Positions 29,434-41,353 are shown, counted from the first letter of the stretch. The stretch is DNA of 64,000 nt from Mycobacterium heckeshornense (GCF_016592155.1 NZ_AP024237.1:3782001-3846000); one strand, 5' to 3'. Notes: a model not told the origin generated them from the letters alone. Translations and numbers: made by a program.

Positions 29434-31191
29434 TCAGCCCGGCAACACCGGAACCGCCCCCGGCACCATGAACCCCGAAACCTCCGACCACACCTGTTCG
29501 TTCTCAGCGGCCGACCCCGAAAGCTGAACCACCCCACGCGGATCGGCCACATACACCGCCGACGGGTTAGCCGCGATCAGCCCCACCGGGGTCTGCAACC
29601 CCTTGCTGGGCGCATCGGAGTTCACCCCGTCGAGGTTGACATAGGAGACCGGGTGTTGTGCGTCGGTGCGGCTCACCGCGATGTCATCGCCGGTTCGCCA
29701 GGACACCGACACCACCGACGACCCCAACCCGAAGCCCAACCGCCGCGGATACGTCAACGCGAACTGACCGGCCTGCGGCTGCTCCACACTGGCCAGGATC
29801 ACCTGACCCGCAATAACCATCGCCGCCCGGGTGCCATCCCGAGACAGCTGCAGCTCGCTGATCGGACCCGGAAAGCGGCTGGACACCGCGGCTGAATCCA
29901 CCGGAATGCGCGCGGGCTGACCCGATGCCGGTTCCTGAATGGCCCGCAGCACGTTGTTGCCGTCTACCACCACCCACACGGCGTCGTCGAGCGACCAGCT
30001 TGGCCGCGACATGCTGTGCCCATCGGCGGACTGCACCGCTTCACCGCCGAGGTCGCCGATCCACAGTGCCGCCGCCATGTCCGGTGCACCGGGCCGCTGC
30101 GTCACCACCGACGCCACCCGGCGGCCGCTGCGGGACAGCGTGGCCGCAGTCTGGTCGGGCAGCTGGCCGAACGCGCCGGGCACCGGGGCCGCTCGCTGGC
30201 CATCCAGCAACGCCAGCGAGCCACCCACCAAGGCATGCACTCCCGCACTCGCGCCGTCGGCGACACCAGGGTCGGTGGAAGCGACATCGGAGGTGGTCCA
30301 CCCGTCGGCGAACCTATCCTCCAACGCGGCACCCTCGGCGTTGATCACATACGGCCCTCTGATATCGGCCCGCGCGAGGGTCCAAATGATCTGTGCCGCA
30401 AGCAGTTGACGGCTGTGCGGGTCGGTGGCCGACAGGCTATCCAGGTCAATGCGCGCCCCGCCATAGCCGCGACCCACGCCGGTTTTGCCGCCGTCGGCCC
30501 GGGTCACCGGTCCACGCAGCCGCAACGGTGGGGCTAGCAGATTGCGCACCGCCCTGGACATCTCCGGACGCGGTCCGGCGATCAGTTTCGAGACCAGCTC
30601 GGTGGCCAGCTGATCGGGATCAGAGACGGCGACGTAGCGCGGATCGGGCACCACCGTCTTGCCGGTCGGGTCAGCGAAATACAGCACATTGCGCTTGTAG
30701 GTCGCCTGGAACTGCTGCCAGTCCAAGAACACACCGTTGGGCAGCCGGTCGATTCGCCAGCCTCCGGACGTTTTGACCAGCTCGATCGGGCCGGGGTCCG
30801 GCAACACGCCCTCGGCGGTCTCAAACACCCCCATGTCCGATAGCGAGCCCAGGATGTCAGCTCGCATAGTCACCGAAACCCGTTCGGCGGTACGGGTTTC
30901 CACGAACACCACGTGATCTATCAGCAGCGCGCTACCAGCGTCGTCCCAGGCATTAGACGCAGACTGGGTGAGAAACTGCCGTGCTGCCAGATGGCGGTTA
31001 GCCGGATCGGCTGTGGCCTTGAGGAATTCCCGCAGCAGCACGTCGGGATCCATCCCGGGGGTCGGTTTGGGCAGGTTCGACGGCGCCGGTCGCGCGACGG
31101 TGCCGATGGCTTGCGGCGCCGACGAACTCGGCACGGACGCACATCCGGCAAGTATCAGAGCCGAAATCAGCAGCGCAGCCAACGGCCGCAT
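29434..31191 (-). CDS. lpqB: Lipoprotein LpqB, MtrAB partner
   Basis: A 585-residue lipoprotein: signal peptide [16 protein letters not shown] then lipidated Cys17. It is very close to M. tuberculosis Rv3244c along its length (GerMN-like central region and C-terminal beta-propeller-like part). It interacts with the MtrB sensor and affects cell division and wall homeostasis. ATG 31191 overlaps the mtrB stop (TGATG); a GTG at 31194 is an alternative. The last ~110 bp are duplicated at 23434-23545. Confidence 0.95.
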   Translation of the reverse strand: MRPLAALLISALILAGCASVPSSSAPQAIGTVARPAPSNLPKPTPGMDPDVLLREFLKATADPANRHLAARQFLTQSASNAWDDAGSALLIDHVVFVETRTAERVSVTMRADILGSLSDMGVFETAEGVLPDPGPIELVKTSGGWRIDRLPNGVFLDWQQFQATYKRNVLYFADPTGKTVVPDPRYVAVSDPDQLATELVSKLIAGPRPEMSRAVRNLLAPPLRLRGPVTRADGGKTGVGRGYGGARIDLDSLSATDPHSRQLLAAQIIWTLARADIRGPYVINAEGAALEDRFADGWTTSDVASTDPGVADGASAGVHALVGGSLALLDGQRAAPVPGAFGQLPDQTAATLSRSGRRVASVVTQRPGAPDMAAALWIGDLGGEAVQSADGHSMSRPSWSLDDAVWVVVDGNNVLRAIQEPASGQPARIPVDSAAVSSRFPGPISELQLSRDGTRAAMVIAGQVILASVEQPQAGQFALTYPRRLGFGLGSSVVSVSWRTGDDIAVSRTDAQHPVSYVNLDGVNSDAPSKGLQTPVGLIAANPSAVYVADPRGVVQLSGSAAENEQVWSEVSGFMVPGAVPVLPG

Positions 31192-32840
31192 CACACGCTC
31201 CTCTCGGCGTGCTCTCGCTGGCGGGTTGAACGCTCTTTGCGTTCGGCCGCAATCGGTTTGATCGGCAACGGACTAGTGGTCACCTTATGACCGCGCACCA
31301 GCGGAAGGGTCAGCCGGAAACAGGCGCCCTTGCCAGGTTCGCCCCAGGCCTCCAGGCGGCCCTGGTGCAGCCGCGCATCCTCGACGCTGATCGCCAGACC
31401 CAGCCCGGTGCCGCCGGACCGTCGCACCCGTGACGGGTCCGATCGCCAAAAGCGGCTGAACACCAACTTCTCCTCGCCCGGTCGCAGTCCCACCCCATAG
31501 TCGCGCACCGTGACCGCGACGGTGTCCTCGTCGGCGGCCATCCGGATTCGCACCGGCTTGTGCTCGGCATGGTCGATGGCGTTGGCGATCAGGTTGCGCA
31601 GAATGCGTTCCACCCGCCGGGTATCAACCTCGGCGATCACCTCGTTGGGCGGCAGATCCACGATCAACTTGACGCCGGCATCTTCGGCCAAATGGCCCAC
31701 GCTGGCCAGCGCACTGTTGACGGTCGCACGTAAATCGACCGACTCGACCGACAACTCGGCCACCCCCGCGTCGTGCCGCGAGATCTCGAGCAGGTCGTTG
31801 AGCAGTGTTTCGAACCGGTCCAGCTCGCTGACCATCAATTCGGTGGAGCGCCGCAGCGCCGGGTCGAGGTTGGCGCTGTGGTCGTAGATCAGGTCGGCGG
31901 CCATCCGCACCGTGGTCAGCGGCGTGCGCAGTTCGTGGCTGACGTCCGAGGTGAACCGGCGCTGCAGGTTGCCGAACTCCTCAAGCTGGGTGATCTGCCG
32001 CGACAGGCTTTCGGCCATGTCGTTGAACGACATGGCCAGCCGTGCCATATCGTCTTCACCACGCACCGGCATCCGCTCGGAGAGATGGCCCTCGGCGAAT
32101 CGTTCTGCGATCCGCGAGGCCGACCGCACCGGAACCACAACCTGACGCGAGACCAGCCACGCGATCCCAGCGAGCAACACCAGCAGCACGATGCCCCCGG
32201 TGGTCATCGTGCCGCGCACCAGCGATATCGTGCTCGCCTCGTTGGCCAGCGGAAAGATCAGGTAGAGCTCAAGATTGGTCACCCGCGACGGCGTCGGGGT
32301 GCCGATAATCAGCGCTGGCCCGGAGAAACCCTCGGTGTGCACGGTGGCGTACTGGTAGGCCACCTGGCCCGCCTTGACGAAATCGCGCAGTGGGCTTGGC
32401 ACCTGATCGATCGGCCCTGCGGTGGTCGCGGCTCGCGGACCGTCGCCCGGGACCAGCAGCGCCGCGTCGAACGCACCGGCCAACCCGGCACCCGACGACG
32501 TTTCGGTTTTCGACGTCAAGGTGTTGCGGGCAAGTTGAAGGCTGCTGTCCAGCGATCGTGCTTCTTCGCCGCTGACGATCCCACTGACGGTGTTGCGTGC
32601 CCGCTCGATTTGTTCGATGGCGGCGTGAACTTTCACGTCGAGCACGCGGTTGGTGACCTGGCTGGTCAGTACGAAGCCCAGCGCGACGATCACGGCGAAT
32701 GACAGTCCGAGAGTCAGCACCACCACCCGCAACTGCAGCGAGCGCCGCCAGGCCACGCCCAGGGCTCGACTCAACGCACCCATCCCGCGCATCAGAGGTG
32801 CCGAACGCCGGTGTATGCGTCGCCGAGAGGCCCACATCAC
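31191..32840 (-). CDS. mtrB: Sensor histidine kinase MtrB
   Basis: A 549-residue membrane kinase with two transmembrane segments (about 35-55 and 215-235) around an extracellular sensor. A HAMP region follows ([22 protein letters not shown]). The H-box is [16 protein letters not shown], and the ATP-binding domain has [20 protein letters not shown]. It phosphorylates MtrA. GTG at 32840 aligns with the M. tuberculosis start; an ATG follows directly. It overlaps lpqB. Confidence 0.95.
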   Translation of the reverse strand: MMWASRRRIHRRSAPLMRGMGALSRALGVAWRRSLQLRVVVLTLGLSFAVIVALGFVLTSQVTNRVLDVKVHAAIEQIERARNTVSGIVSGEEARSLDSSLQLARNTLTSKTETSSGAGLAGAFDAALLVPGDGPRAATTAGPIDQVPSPLRDFVKAGQVAYQYATVHTEGFSGPALIIGTPTPSRVTNLELYLIFPLANEASTISLVRGTMTTGGIVLLVLLAGIAWLVSRQVVVPVRSASRIAERFAEGHLSERMPVRGEDDMARLAMSFNDMAESLSRQITQLEEFGNLQRRFTSDVSHELRTPLTTVRMAADLIYDHSANLDPALRRSTELMVSELDRFETLLNDLLEISRHDAGVAELSVESVDLRATVNSALASVGHLAEDAGVKLIVDLPPNEVIAEVDTRRVERILRNLIANAIDHAEHKPVRIRMAADEDTVAVTVRDYGVGLRPGEEKLVFSRFWRSDPSRVRRSGGTGLGLAISVEDARLHQGRLEAWGEPGKGACFRLTLPLVRGHKVTTSPLPIKPIAAERKERSTRQREHAERSV

Positions 32841-32883
32841 AAGCGCCGCTCCTCCTCGCCGCGACGCTGTGCAGGGTTGGCCG

Positions 32884-33570
32884 TCACGGAGGTCCGGCCT
32901 TGTAACCCACTCCTCGAACGGTCAGGACAACTTGCGGGTTTTCCGGGTCTTTCTCCACCTTGGCCCGCAGACGCTGGACGTGCACGTTCACCAAGCGGGT
33001 GTCCGCCGGGTGACGGTATCCCCACACCTGTTCGAGCAGCACATCACGAGTAAACACCTGGCGCGGTTTGCGTGCCAGCGCGACCAGCAGATCGAACTCC
33101 AGCGGGGTCAGCGAGATTTGCTCACCGTTGCGGGTGACTTTGTGTGCCGGCACGTCGATGTCGACGTCGGCGATCGAGAGCATCTCGGCCGGCTCGTCGT
33201 CGTAGCGCCGCAGCCGGGCCCGAACCCGCGCCACCAGCTCCTTGGGCTTGAACGGCTTCATGATGTAGTCGTCGGCGCCCGACTCCAGGCCCAGCACCAC
33301 ATCCACGGTGTCGGTCTTGGCGGTCAGCATCACGATCGGCACCCCGGAGTCGGCGCGCAACACCCGGCAGACGTCGATGCCGTTCATGCCGGGCAGCATC
33401 AGGTCCAGCAACACCAGGTCGGGGCGCCACTCACGCACCGCGGTGAGTGCCTGGCTGCCGTCACCGATGACCGCGGTATCGAAACCCTCGCCGCGCAACA
33501 CGATGGTGAGCATCTCGGCCAGCGAAGCGTCGTCATCGACGACGAGAATCCTTTGCCTCATGGTGTCCAT
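32884..33570 (-). CDS. mtrA: Response regulator MtrA
   Basis: A 228-residue OmpR-type regulator, essential in M. tuberculosis, controlling dnaA, ripA and cell-division genes. The phospho-acceptor is D56 (VLLDLMLPG) with the acidic pocket DDD at 12-14. The C-terminal winged helix includes [23 protein letters not shown] at 33570 ([14 protein letters not shown]) matches the known start. Near-identity with the M. tuberculosis protein is visible. Confidence 0.97.
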   Translation of the reverse strand: MDTMRQRILVVDDDASLAEMLTIVLRGEGFDTAVIGDGSQALTAVREWRPDLVLLDLMLPGMNGIDVCRVLRADSGVPIVMLTAKTDTVDVVLGLESGADDYIMKPFKPKELVARVRARLRRYDDEPAEMLSIADVDIDVPAHKVTRNGEQISLTPLEFDLLVALARKPRQVFTRDVLLEQVWGYRHPADTRLVNVHVQRLRAKVEKDPENPQVVLTVRGVGYKAGPP

Positions 33571-33626
33571 GGTGTCACCAGTTCGCGACAAAACTGGGCT
33601 ATCAGACCCGCGTTTCTTCTCGCAGC

Positions 33627-34259
33627 TCACTCGGCTAGCAGCAAGGCGGCCAGCTTGCCGGGATCGACGTCGGCGCCAACCACCTGCCAACGGCCGCCCC
33701 AGCCTGCCGCGGCCAGCCCGGCATACACCACACCGGTGCGTTGCTGAAGCAAGTCGTCGCGTTCGTAGGCATCACGGTCCCGGCCCGCCTCTTGCACGGC
33801 CCTGCTGCGCGCTCGCTGCCCGGCAAGTTCAGTCGAGACATCAAGCAACACTTGGTAATCCGGCATGGGCAGGTGCAGCCGGCGGTACTCGACGTCATAG
33901 ACCCAGGCCACCACCTCACCGGTGGCGTCCTGGCGCAGGCGGGCCGCGCTGTAGGCGGCGTTGGAGGCCACGTAGCGGTCCAGGATCACCACGTCGTAGT
34001 CACCGCGGAGCTTTTCGATCTCGGCTGCCGCACCGGCGCGGTCCAACGCGAACAACAGCGCCATCGCATACGCACTCGACGCGAGGTCCCCGTGCTGACC
34101 CCGCAGCGCTTCACCGGCCACATCGGCGGTCACCGACTGCCCATAGCGTGGGAAAGCCAGGCTGGCCACCGACTTTCCGCGGGCCTCGAAGGCCGCTTGG
34201 AGGCCCCGCGAAAGTGTCCGCTTGCCCGCGCCGTCGACCCCTTCGATGGCGATCAACAC
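33627..34259 (-). CDS. tmk: Thymidylate kinase
   Basis: A 210-residue kinase converting dTMP to dTDP. The P-loop reads GVDGAGKRT (7-15) and the DRY-type motif is ILDRYVASNAAYSA. The overall match is to M. tuberculosis Rv3247c (214 residues). It lies 56 bp upstream of mtrA. In M. tuberculosis sahH follows directly on the other side; here a PPE gene and two others intervene. Confidence 0.93.
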   Translation of the reverse strand: MLIAIEGVDGAGKRTLSRGLQAAFEARGKSVASLAFPRYGQSVTADVAGEALRGQHGDLASSAYAMALLFALDRAGAAAEIEKLRGDYDVVILDRYVASNAAYSAARLRQDATGEVVAWVYDVEYRRLHLPMPDYQVLLDVSTELAGQRARSRAVQEAGRDRDAYERDDLLQQRTGVVYAGLAAAGWGGRWQVVGADVDPGKLAALLLAE

Positions 34260-34281
34260 GGCGCGAGCCTAACGCGCCGGC

Positions 34282-35865
34282 TCAGCTCGATTCCGGCCCG
34301 GCGTCCCAGCTGCCCGGCACCATCGGAAAACGAGGCGCATCGCCGAACCGCTCACCGGGCAACGTCACCAATCCGGCCGCGGTTGGCGTGGCGCCCCGGG
34401 GCATGGTGCCGGCAAAGCCGAGCGGTCCCGCGCCCTGATCCGACACCATCGTCGACGGCAGCGGATCCATGTACTCGTATCGATGGCCGCGGTCTTTCTC
34501 CCTGGCGCGGCGCCGACGGGCCCGCGCCTGTTCGCGGGCCGACGGGGCCGGCTCCGCCGCGGCCTCGCTGTCCAACGCCGACTGCTGATCCTTGCTGCGA
34601 GCCCGACGACTGGTCGTGCTGCTTTGCACCGACGCATTGGTTGTGCCCACCGCGTAGAGTCCCGCGGCCGTGGCCGATGTGGACGGGCCGGCGCCGGCGT
34701 CGGGGCCACCGCCGGCCGCGCCGGCGTCGGCCGGCATGACCGGGCCCGGCGCGGCCGGGCTCGGCACGGTCGAAGCGCCGGTGGTGCCGGCCGGGACGGC
34801 CCCCGCCTGCGCAGCAGTCGGCGACGTGCTCGTGGGTGTGGGCGCGGGTGAGACAGCGGGTGCCGACGTGTCGGCGCAGGGCGCCACCGACAGCCCCGCC
34901 AATCCTGCCAGGCCCGCCGTCCCCGCCACGCCGGCCGATACAACAGCGGCCAGCATTGCCGGGACAGCCAACGGCGCCACCTGTACGGCGGGCCACACCA
35001 ACATCAGCGTGTGAAAGATTGCCCAGGCGAGCGCGGTGGCAAGGGTCGGCGACATCCCCGGGATCTGCATGAGCAGCGAGCTCACCGCGTTGGCGAACGG
35101 GACTGCGGGAATGGGCCAGCCGTTGGGGTAAATCAGCTTGCCCAGCGGCCACGCGAAGTTCTGGGTGTAGTCGGATAGCCACGCCGCCAGCTGGTCCTGC
35201 CACGACGAGGCCTCGCTGGCCTGCTGCGCGGTGGCCGAGGCATCCGCGTTATCAAGATGGGCACCGGATTGTGCGGCCGGGGCCACGGCGGTCGCCTGTG
35301 CGGTGCCGGCGGTGGTCTCCCCGCCCGGGACGACGATGTGCGGCGCGGGCGCGGTGACCGGCACCGATGCAAGCGCCGCTCCGGCGACCACGTGGTAGGT
35401 GCTCATCGTCTCGGCGGCTTGCACCCACATCCGCGCGTAGTCGGCTTCGTTCAGCGCGATCGGAATCGTGTTGATGCCGAAGAAGTTCGTGGCCACCAGC
35501 ACCGCGTGCATGGCGTGATTGGCAGCAAGTTCAGCCAGCGTGGGCATGACGGCCAGCGCGGAAGTGTAGGCGGCGGCCGCCGTCTGGTGCATCGTCGCAG
35601 CGACCGTGCTCTTCGCGGCGCTATCAACCAGCCAGGCCAGGTAAGGGCCGTGGGCGGCCACATACCGCTCCGCGCTGGGCCCCTGCCAGGCCCCCGTTTG
35701 AACCGCACCCAGCAAGGCACCGAGTTCCTCTGCCGCCGAAGCATATTCGGCGCTCAACGATGACCACGCGCCCGAGGCTGCCAGCAAGGCCTCGGGCCCT
35801 GGTCCGCTGCTCAGCAACGCCGAGTGCACTTCGGGCGGCAACGCCATCCACACCGGCGCCGTCAT
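34282..35865 (-). CDS. PPE family protein, PPW subfamily
   Basis: A 527-residue protein. The PPE domain occupies about 1-175, with P10-P11-E12 and the usual WxG-type helix region ([11 protein letters not shown]). A hydrophobic central stretch and a long Ala/Pro/Thr-rich linker follow. The C-terminus has GFAGTMPRG and FPMVPGSWD, typical of the PPE-PPW domain. ATG at 35865. PPE proteins are exported by type VII systems; no PE partner lies next to it. It is absent from this position in M. tuberculosis. Confidence 0.88.
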   Translation of the reverse strand: MTAPVWMALPPEVHSALLSSGPGPEALLAASGAWSSLSAEYASAAEELGALLGAVQTGAWQGPSAERYVAAHGPYLAWLVDSAAKSTVAATMHQTAAAAYTSALAVMPTLAELAANHAMHAVLVATNFFGINTIPIALNEADYARMWVQAAETMSTYHVVAGAALASVPVTAPAPHIVVPGGETTAGTAQATAVAPAAQSGAHLDNADASATAQQASEASSWQDQLAAWLSDYTQNFAWPLGKLIYPNGWPIPAVPFANAVSSLLMQIPGMSPTLATALAWAIFHTLMLVWPAVQVAPLAVPAMLAAVVSAGVAGTAGLAGLAGLSVAPCADTSAPAVSPAPTPTSTSPTAAQAGAVPAGTTGASTVPSPAAPGPVMPADAGAAGGGPDAGAGPSTSATAAGLYAVGTTNASVQSSTTSRRARSKDQQSALDSEAAAEPAPSAREQARARRRRAREKDRGHRYEYMDPLPSTMVSDQGAGPLGFAGTMPRGATPTAAGLVTLPGERFGDAPRFPMVPGSWDAGPESS

Positions 35866-36007
35866 CGCCCGACCAGCTCTCGCACCGACACAACAACCCT
35901 CCCACGAATCTGGCGTCGCATACCGACAGTGGTCGCTTTGCGGCGCGGTTGAGTTCCGGTCAGGTCTGCCTTTGTGCGCACGCACACCTGTGCGCGAGGA
36001 TGCAGTG

Positions 36008-36748
36008 ATGCGGTGTGAAGTGGCGCGTGAAGCGCTGTCGGCGCGCCTGGACGGTGAGCCTCACGAGGTGTCGGCACAGCGTGTCGATGCCCACCTGGGA
36101 TCGTGTCCGGGTTGCCGCGCCTGGCTGATCGGGGTCGCCATGCAGACACGCCGGCTGGCCGCGGTCGAGGCGGGCCACGGCCCGGACCTGGTCGAAAAGA
36201 TCATGGCGACTGCGGGCATCGCTGCGACACCGTCACATCGCCGCTGGCTGCGCCGGCTCAGTTCGGGCTATCGGCGCTGGGCGCTGATCGCCGCGGGTCT
36301 ATTTCAGGTTGCGGTCGCGTTGGCGCAAATCGCCGGCGTCGACTTCGGTCTGGTGTCCGCCCGCGAGCATGGTGCCGCGACCGGGATGCACCTGTTGCAC
36401 GAGTCCACGGCCTGGTTGCTGGCGTTGGGACTGGCGATGATTGCCGCCGGCGTCTGGACCGCCGCGGCGGCCGGCGTTGCCGCGATTGCCACCGCGTTTA
36501 CCGCGGCGCTGCTGACGTATGTCGCCATCGATGCCTACCACGGCGAAGTCACCGCGGCGCGTATCGCCAGCCATCTGCCGCTGCTGCTCGGCGTGTTGTT
36601 CGCCTGGCTGGTGGCGGGCGAACGTGCCGGGGAACAACCGCGACACACCGCCGACGACGGTCGAACCGTCGGCCCCATGCCTGCCGTCACCGTCCCGCGC
36701 GGTCGACGCCGCGGACATCTTTGGCCGATCAACCGCTCCGCCGCTTAG
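36008..36748 (+). CDS. Membrane protein with N-terminal zinc-finger anti-sigma-like domain
   Basis: A 246-residue protein starting at ATG 36008. Residues 3-36 hold C3, H29, C33 and C36, the zf-HC2 pattern of anti-sigma factors. Three or four hydrophobic segments follow between about 80 and 205, then an Arg-rich tail. It lies 57 bp before sigC in the same direction, so it is a natural candidate regulator of SigC, although no such partner is established in M. tuberculosis. The pairing is inference from position. Confidence 0.72.
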   Translation: MRCEVAREALSARLDGEPHEVSAQRVDAHLGSCPGCRAWLIGVAMQTRRLAAVEAGHGPDLVEKIMATAGIAATPSHRRWLRRLSSGYRRWALIAAGLFQVAVALAQIAGVDFGLVSAREHGAATGMHLLHESTAWLLALGLAMIAAGVWTAAAAGVAAIATAFTAALLTYVAIDAYHGEVTAARIASHLPLLLGVLFAWLVAGERAGEQPRHTADDGRTVGPMPAVTVPRGRRRGHLWPINRSAA

Positions 36749-36751
36749 CCC

Positions 36752-36778
36752 GGTTCTACGACAATCCGTCGTAGAACC
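36752..36778. promoter_or_regulatory. Perfect 11-bp inverted repeat between the zinc-finger gene and sigC
   Basis: GGTTCTACGAC, loop AATCC, GTCGTAGAACC. No T run follows, so a classic intrinsic terminator is unlikely. It lies 27 bp before the sigC start, where a repressor operator or mRNA hairpin would act on sigC expression. Confidence 0.6.
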
Positions 36779-36805
36779 ACGCGGTTCGGTTTAAGGTGAA
36801 TGGTC

Positions 36806-37360
36806 ATGACCGCGCGTAGCGACGACGAGGCCGTCACCGCACTCGCTTTGGCGGCCGGCCGTGGAAACCGCCGGGCGCTCGAAGCGCTCATCAAAGCCAC
36901 CCAGCACGACGTGTGGCGGTTTGTCGCCTACCTCTCCGACGCCAACAGCGCCGACGATCTCACCCAGGAAACCTTTCTGCGGGCGATCAGCGCGATCCGT
37001 CGGTTCTCCGGACGCTCCAGCGCCCGCACCTGGCTCCTGTCGATCGCGCGTCGCGTGGTCGCCGATCACGTCCGCCATGCGCGCTCGCGACCCCGCCGCG
37101 GACATCACACCGACCCCGAACACCTGCTTCACCGCGACCGCCCTGCCCGGGGATTCGAAGACGTGGTGGAGGTGACGACGATGATCGCCGACCTCTCCGC
37201 CGACCAACGGGAGGCGCTGCTGCTCACCCAGCTGCTGGGATTGTCCTACGCGGACGCCGCAGTGGTGTGCGGCTGCCCGGTCGGCACCATCCGCTCCCGC
37301 GTCGCCCGCGCCCGCGACGCCCTGCTGGCCGGCCTGGAAGTCGACGACCTGACCGGGTAA
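36806..37360 (+). CDS. sigC: ECF sigma factor SigC
   Basis: A 184-residue ECF sigma factor very close to M. tuberculosis SigC (Rv2069, 185 residues): [38 protein letters not shown] and the DLTG end. Region 4 has [23 protein letters not shown] 36806 matches the M. tuberculosis start; an in-frame ATG lies at 36800. SigC is linked to virulence and, in recent work, copper acquisition. In M. tuberculosis the gene lies elsewhere in the genome. Confidence 0.92.
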   Translation: MTARSDDEAVTALALAAGRGNRRALEALIKATQHDVWRFVAYLSDANSADDLTQETFLRAISAIRRFSGRSSARTWLLSIARRVVADHVRHARSRPRRGHHTDPEHLLHRDRPARGFEDVVEVTTMIADLSADQREALLLTQLLGLSYADAAVVCGCPVGTIRSRVARARDALLAGLEVDDLTG

Positions 37361-37400
37361 GGAAAAGACCCGTTCGGGAGCTTTGGCGTCGGCTCGCCGG

Positions 37401-38899
<1,499 letters not shown>

Positions 38900-38956
38900 T
38901 CAACTACTTAGCTTGCTTATACATTAGTCGCGATCCGGCGAGCCCGTGACGCCGGG

Positions 38957-39562
38957 TCATGGCGCTTCGATCATCCCGTAGCGCTCAGCGGCGGGGGTAA
39001 ACAGCCGGGCCAAATCTGCGGCGACGTCGTGGTCGGCTTCCGGCGGCATCGACACATAACTCATTGCCAGCCGCACGATGGCGCGCGCCAGAATGCCAGC
39101 ATCCTGCTCGCCGGCTTGCACCCAACTATGCATGAACGACGATGTCAGGCGCTGCGAGCAGTGGGTGATGATGGGCCCGCTGTCGGTGGTGATGAGCTGC
39201 AACAAATCCGGTTTGGCCACCCCGGTCAGCAAGGAGATCACCAGCGGATCGGATGCGGACTGGGCGAAAAACGCCCGAAACCCTTGCAGCAGCGCGGCAT
39301 AGATGTCACCGACGTTGTCATGGATCGCCGATTCCACTAGGTCGACCAATCGATCCGCGAACCGCAGTGCATAACCCTGAGCCAGACCCTGCCGCGACCC
39401 GAACTCGTTGTAGATGGTCTGCCGGCTGATGCCGGCGGCGCGCGCCACGTCGGCAACGGTGATATCCGACCAGTCGCGGGCCAGCAACAGCTCCCGCATC
39501 GCGTCAAGCACCGAATCACGCAACAGCGCCCGCGACGCCTCGGCGTAGGGGACCCGTTTCAC
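38957..39562 (-). CDS. TetR-family transcriptional regulator of the alkane hydroxylase cluster (Rv3249c-like)
   Basis: A 201-residue regulator. The N-terminal helix-turn-helix reads ITVADVARAAGISRQTIYNEFGS; the rest is a helical ligand-binding domain. I chose GTG 39562 (VKRVPYAEASRALL). A longer start at 39628 would begin inside a repeated intergenic element. It lies downstream of alkB-rubA-rubB in the same direction and probably represses them. Confidence 0.85.
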   Translation of the reverse strand: MKRVPYAEASRALLRDSVLDAMRELLLARDWSDITVADVARAAGISRQTIYNEFGSRQGLAQGYALRFADRLVDLVESAIHDNVGDIYAALLQGFRAFFAQSASDPLVISLLTGVAKPDLLQLITTDSGPIITHCSQRLTSSFMHSWVQAGEQDAGILARAIVRLAMSYVSMPPEADHDVAADLARLFTPAAERYGMIEAP

Positions 39563-39588
39563 ATCCGCGACACTAGCCCCTATTACGG

Positions 39589-39678
39589 CGCCGCTCCTGC
39601 TCGTCACGTCGGTCTGCATCGTCGCCAACCCGGCCGTAAGCGCCGCTCCTGCTCGTCACGTCGGTCTGCATCGTCGCC
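39589..39678. repeat. Two copies of a 38-bp intergenic repeat
   Basis: A 38-bp unit beginning CGCCGCTCCTGCTCGTCACG occurs identically at 39589-39626 and 39641-39678, between rubB and the tetR gene. A related stretch lies in the mtrB-mtrA gap near 32844-32874. It looks like a mycobacterial dispersed intergenic repeat. Confidence 0.65.
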
Positions 39679-39684
39679 GGCGGG

Positions 39685-39867
39685 TCAGAAACGCGCGATT
39701 TCCACCATCTCGAAGTCGGATTTGGCCGCGCCGCAGTCTGGGCAGCTCCAGTCCTCGGCAATGTCGTCCCAGCGGGTGCCGGGCACGATACCGTCCTCCG
39801 GCCAGCCCAGCGCCTCGTCGTATTCGAAGCCACACTGCAGGCAGCGAAACAACTTGTAGTCACCCAT
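39685..39867 (-). CDS. rubB: Rubredoxin RubB
   Basis: A 60-residue rubredoxin. The iron ligands are the two CxxCG-type motifs CLQCG and CPDCG. It carries electrons to alkane hydroxylase AlkB. Length and start ([19 protein letters not shown]) match Rv3250c. It overlaps rubA by 8 bp. Confidence 0.93.
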   Translation of the reverse strand: MGDYKLFRCLQCGFEYDEALGWPEDGIVPGTRWDDIAEDWSCPDCGAAKSDFEMVEIARF

Positions 39868-40036
39868 GATTGGCTCCCATCGGTTCGAAGTCGATCTTTT
39901 CCCGCACTCCGCAGTCTGGGCAGCACCAGTCGTCGGGAACCTCATTCCACGGTGTGCCGGCCGGAAAGCCTTCGCGCACAGCCCCTTTGGCTTCGTCATA
40001 GACGTAGTCGCACACCGGGCAGCGGTAGGCGGCCAT
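39860..40036 (-). CDS. rubA: Rubredoxin RubA
   Basis: A 58-residue rubredoxin with iron ligands in [10 protein letters not shown] and [12 protein letters not shown] 40036 overlaps the alkB stop by one base; an adjacent ATG at 40039 gives an ATGA overlap and is equally possible. It acts with AlkB as electron carrier. It corresponds to Rv3251c. Confidence 0.92.
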   Translation of the reverse strand: MAAYRCPVCDYVYDEAKGAVREGFPAGTPWNEVPDDWCCPDCGVREKIDFEPMGANHG

Positions 40037-41259
40037 CATGCCGGCGCCCCGTATCGGGCCAGCAGCCTCTGGCGGCGGCGCGGGTGCACGTTGACGCGGC
40101 TGAGGTCGCCGCCGTAGTGGGCCAGCACCCGCTGGTCCATGACCTTGCGCCACAGCGGCGGGACATAGGTCAGCGCGATCATCGATGCGTAACCACTGGG
40201 CAGGCTCGGGGCGTCGGCGAAGCTGCGCAGCGTCTGGTAGCGCCGCGTCGGGTTGGCGTGATGGTCGCTGTGCCGCTGCAGGTGATAGAGGAACAGGTTT
40301 GTCACGAGGTGATCGGAGTTCCAGCTGTGCTTCGGGGTGCAGCGCTCGTAGCGGCCGTTGGCCGTCTTCTGCCGCAACAGTCCGTAGTGCTCGAGGTAGT
40401 TCACCGCTTCCAGGAGGGAAAAGCCGTACACCGCCTGGATGATCACGAACGGGATTAGGGCGGAACCGAACACTGCGATCAGCACCCCCCACAGCACGAC
40501 CGACATCGCCCAGGCGTTAAGTACATCGTTGGACGGATGCCATGGGCTTTTGTTCAGCCGGCGCAGCCGCTGCGTCTCCAGCCGCCACGCCGAGCGGAGG
40601 CTCCCGAAAACGCTGCGCGGCAAGAACTCCCAGAACGTCTCGCCGAACCGGGAGGACGCCGGGTCTTCCGGCGTGGCCACTCGGACGTGGTGGCCGCGGT
40701 TGTGCTCGATGTAGAAGTGGCCGTAGCAGGACTGGGCCAGCGTGATTTTGGACAGCCACCGCTCCAGCGACTCCTTCTTGTGACCCAGCTCGTGCGCGGT
40801 GTTGATCCCGACACCAGCCAGCGTGCCCACCGACAAAGCCAGCCCGATTTTCGCCGGCCAGCCCAGCGACCCCTCGAAGCCGAGCCAAGTCACGTTGGAT
40901 GCCGTGAATAGGTAGGCACCCAGGACGACGCTGGCGTATTGGAACGGGATGTACAGGTAAATGCAGTAGCGGTAGTAGCGGTCGTTCTCCAACCGCTCCA
41001 TGACCTCGTCAGGTGGGTTCTGCCCGTCGGGCCCGACGCGCAGGTCCAGGGCAGGCAGCACGATGTAGAGCAGGATCGGGCCGACCCAAAACAGCGCCTG
41101 GGCGGCACCGTGCCACCCCGCCTGATTCATCGCCCAGACGATCGGCAGGATCACCAGCAACATGGTCGGGGCAACGAGTCCGAGCAGCCACAGGTAGCGC
41201 TTCTTGTCGTGCCACATCACCGCGTCGGCGGCGACGAGCTTGGCACCGTCACCGGCCAT
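40036..41259 (-). CDS. alkB: Alkane 1-monooxygenase AlkB
   Basis: A 407-residue membrane di-iron hydroxylase that oxidises medium- to long-chain alkanes to 1-alkanols. Histidine motifs are complete: HELGHK, EHNRGHH, NYLEHYG and LQRHSDHH. About six transmembrane helices are present. ATG 41259 (MAGDGAKLVAADAV) is chosen; an upstream ATG at 41307 would add 16 residues. It heads the alkB-rubA-rubB operon. Confidence 0.92.
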   Translation of the reverse strand: MAGDGAKLVAADAVMWHDKKRYLWLLGLVAPTMLLVILPIVWAMNQAGWHGAAQALFWVGPILLYIVLPALDLRVGPDGQNPPDEVMERLENDRYYRYCIYLYIPFQYASVVLGAYLFTASNVTWLGFEGSLGWPAKIGLALSVGTLAGVGINTAHELGHKKESLERWLSKITLAQSCYGHFYIEHNRGHHVRVATPEDPASSRFGETFWEFLPRSVFGSLRSAWRLETQRLRRLNKSPWHPSNDVLNAWAMSVVLWGVLIAVFGSALIPFVIIQAVYGFSLLEAVNYLEHYGLLRQKTANGRYERCTPKHSWNSDHLVTNLFLYHLQRHSDHHANPTRRYQTLRSFADAPSLPSGYASMIALTYVPPLWRKVMDQRVLAHYGGDLSRVNVHPRRRQRLLARYGAPA

Positions 41260-41321
41260 GTCGTCCAACCTCCCACTGAGCCACACCACGTGCGGTTGAC
41301 AATACATGGATCTGTGTCTGT

Positions 41322-41331
41322 TGTCTAGACA
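41322..41331. promoter_or_regulatory. Palindrome upstream of alkB (candidate TetR operator)
   Basis: TGTCTAGACA is a perfect 10-bp palindrome about 63 bp before the chosen alkB start, next to a second TGTGTCTG half-like site. The TetR gene at the end of the cluster is the obvious candidate ligand. Confidence 0.4.
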
Positions 41332-41353
41332 CAAATAGCTAATTTGTAAACCA

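Larger units (their letters stand above)
28722..29542. repeat. Long direct repeat, right copy (toxin start, esxE, esxF, lpqB 3' end)
   Basis: Partner of 22726-23545. Here the lpqB part belongs to the complete gene, so this is the parental junction. The offset to the left copy is 5996 bp, rising to 5997 after the extra G in esxE. Confidence 0.9.

Noticed and set aside
34282..37360. PPE gene plus sigC pair as a horizontally acquired island
   Set aside because: Codon use and GC look like the backbone and both families are native to mycobacteria; rearrangement is simpler than transfer.
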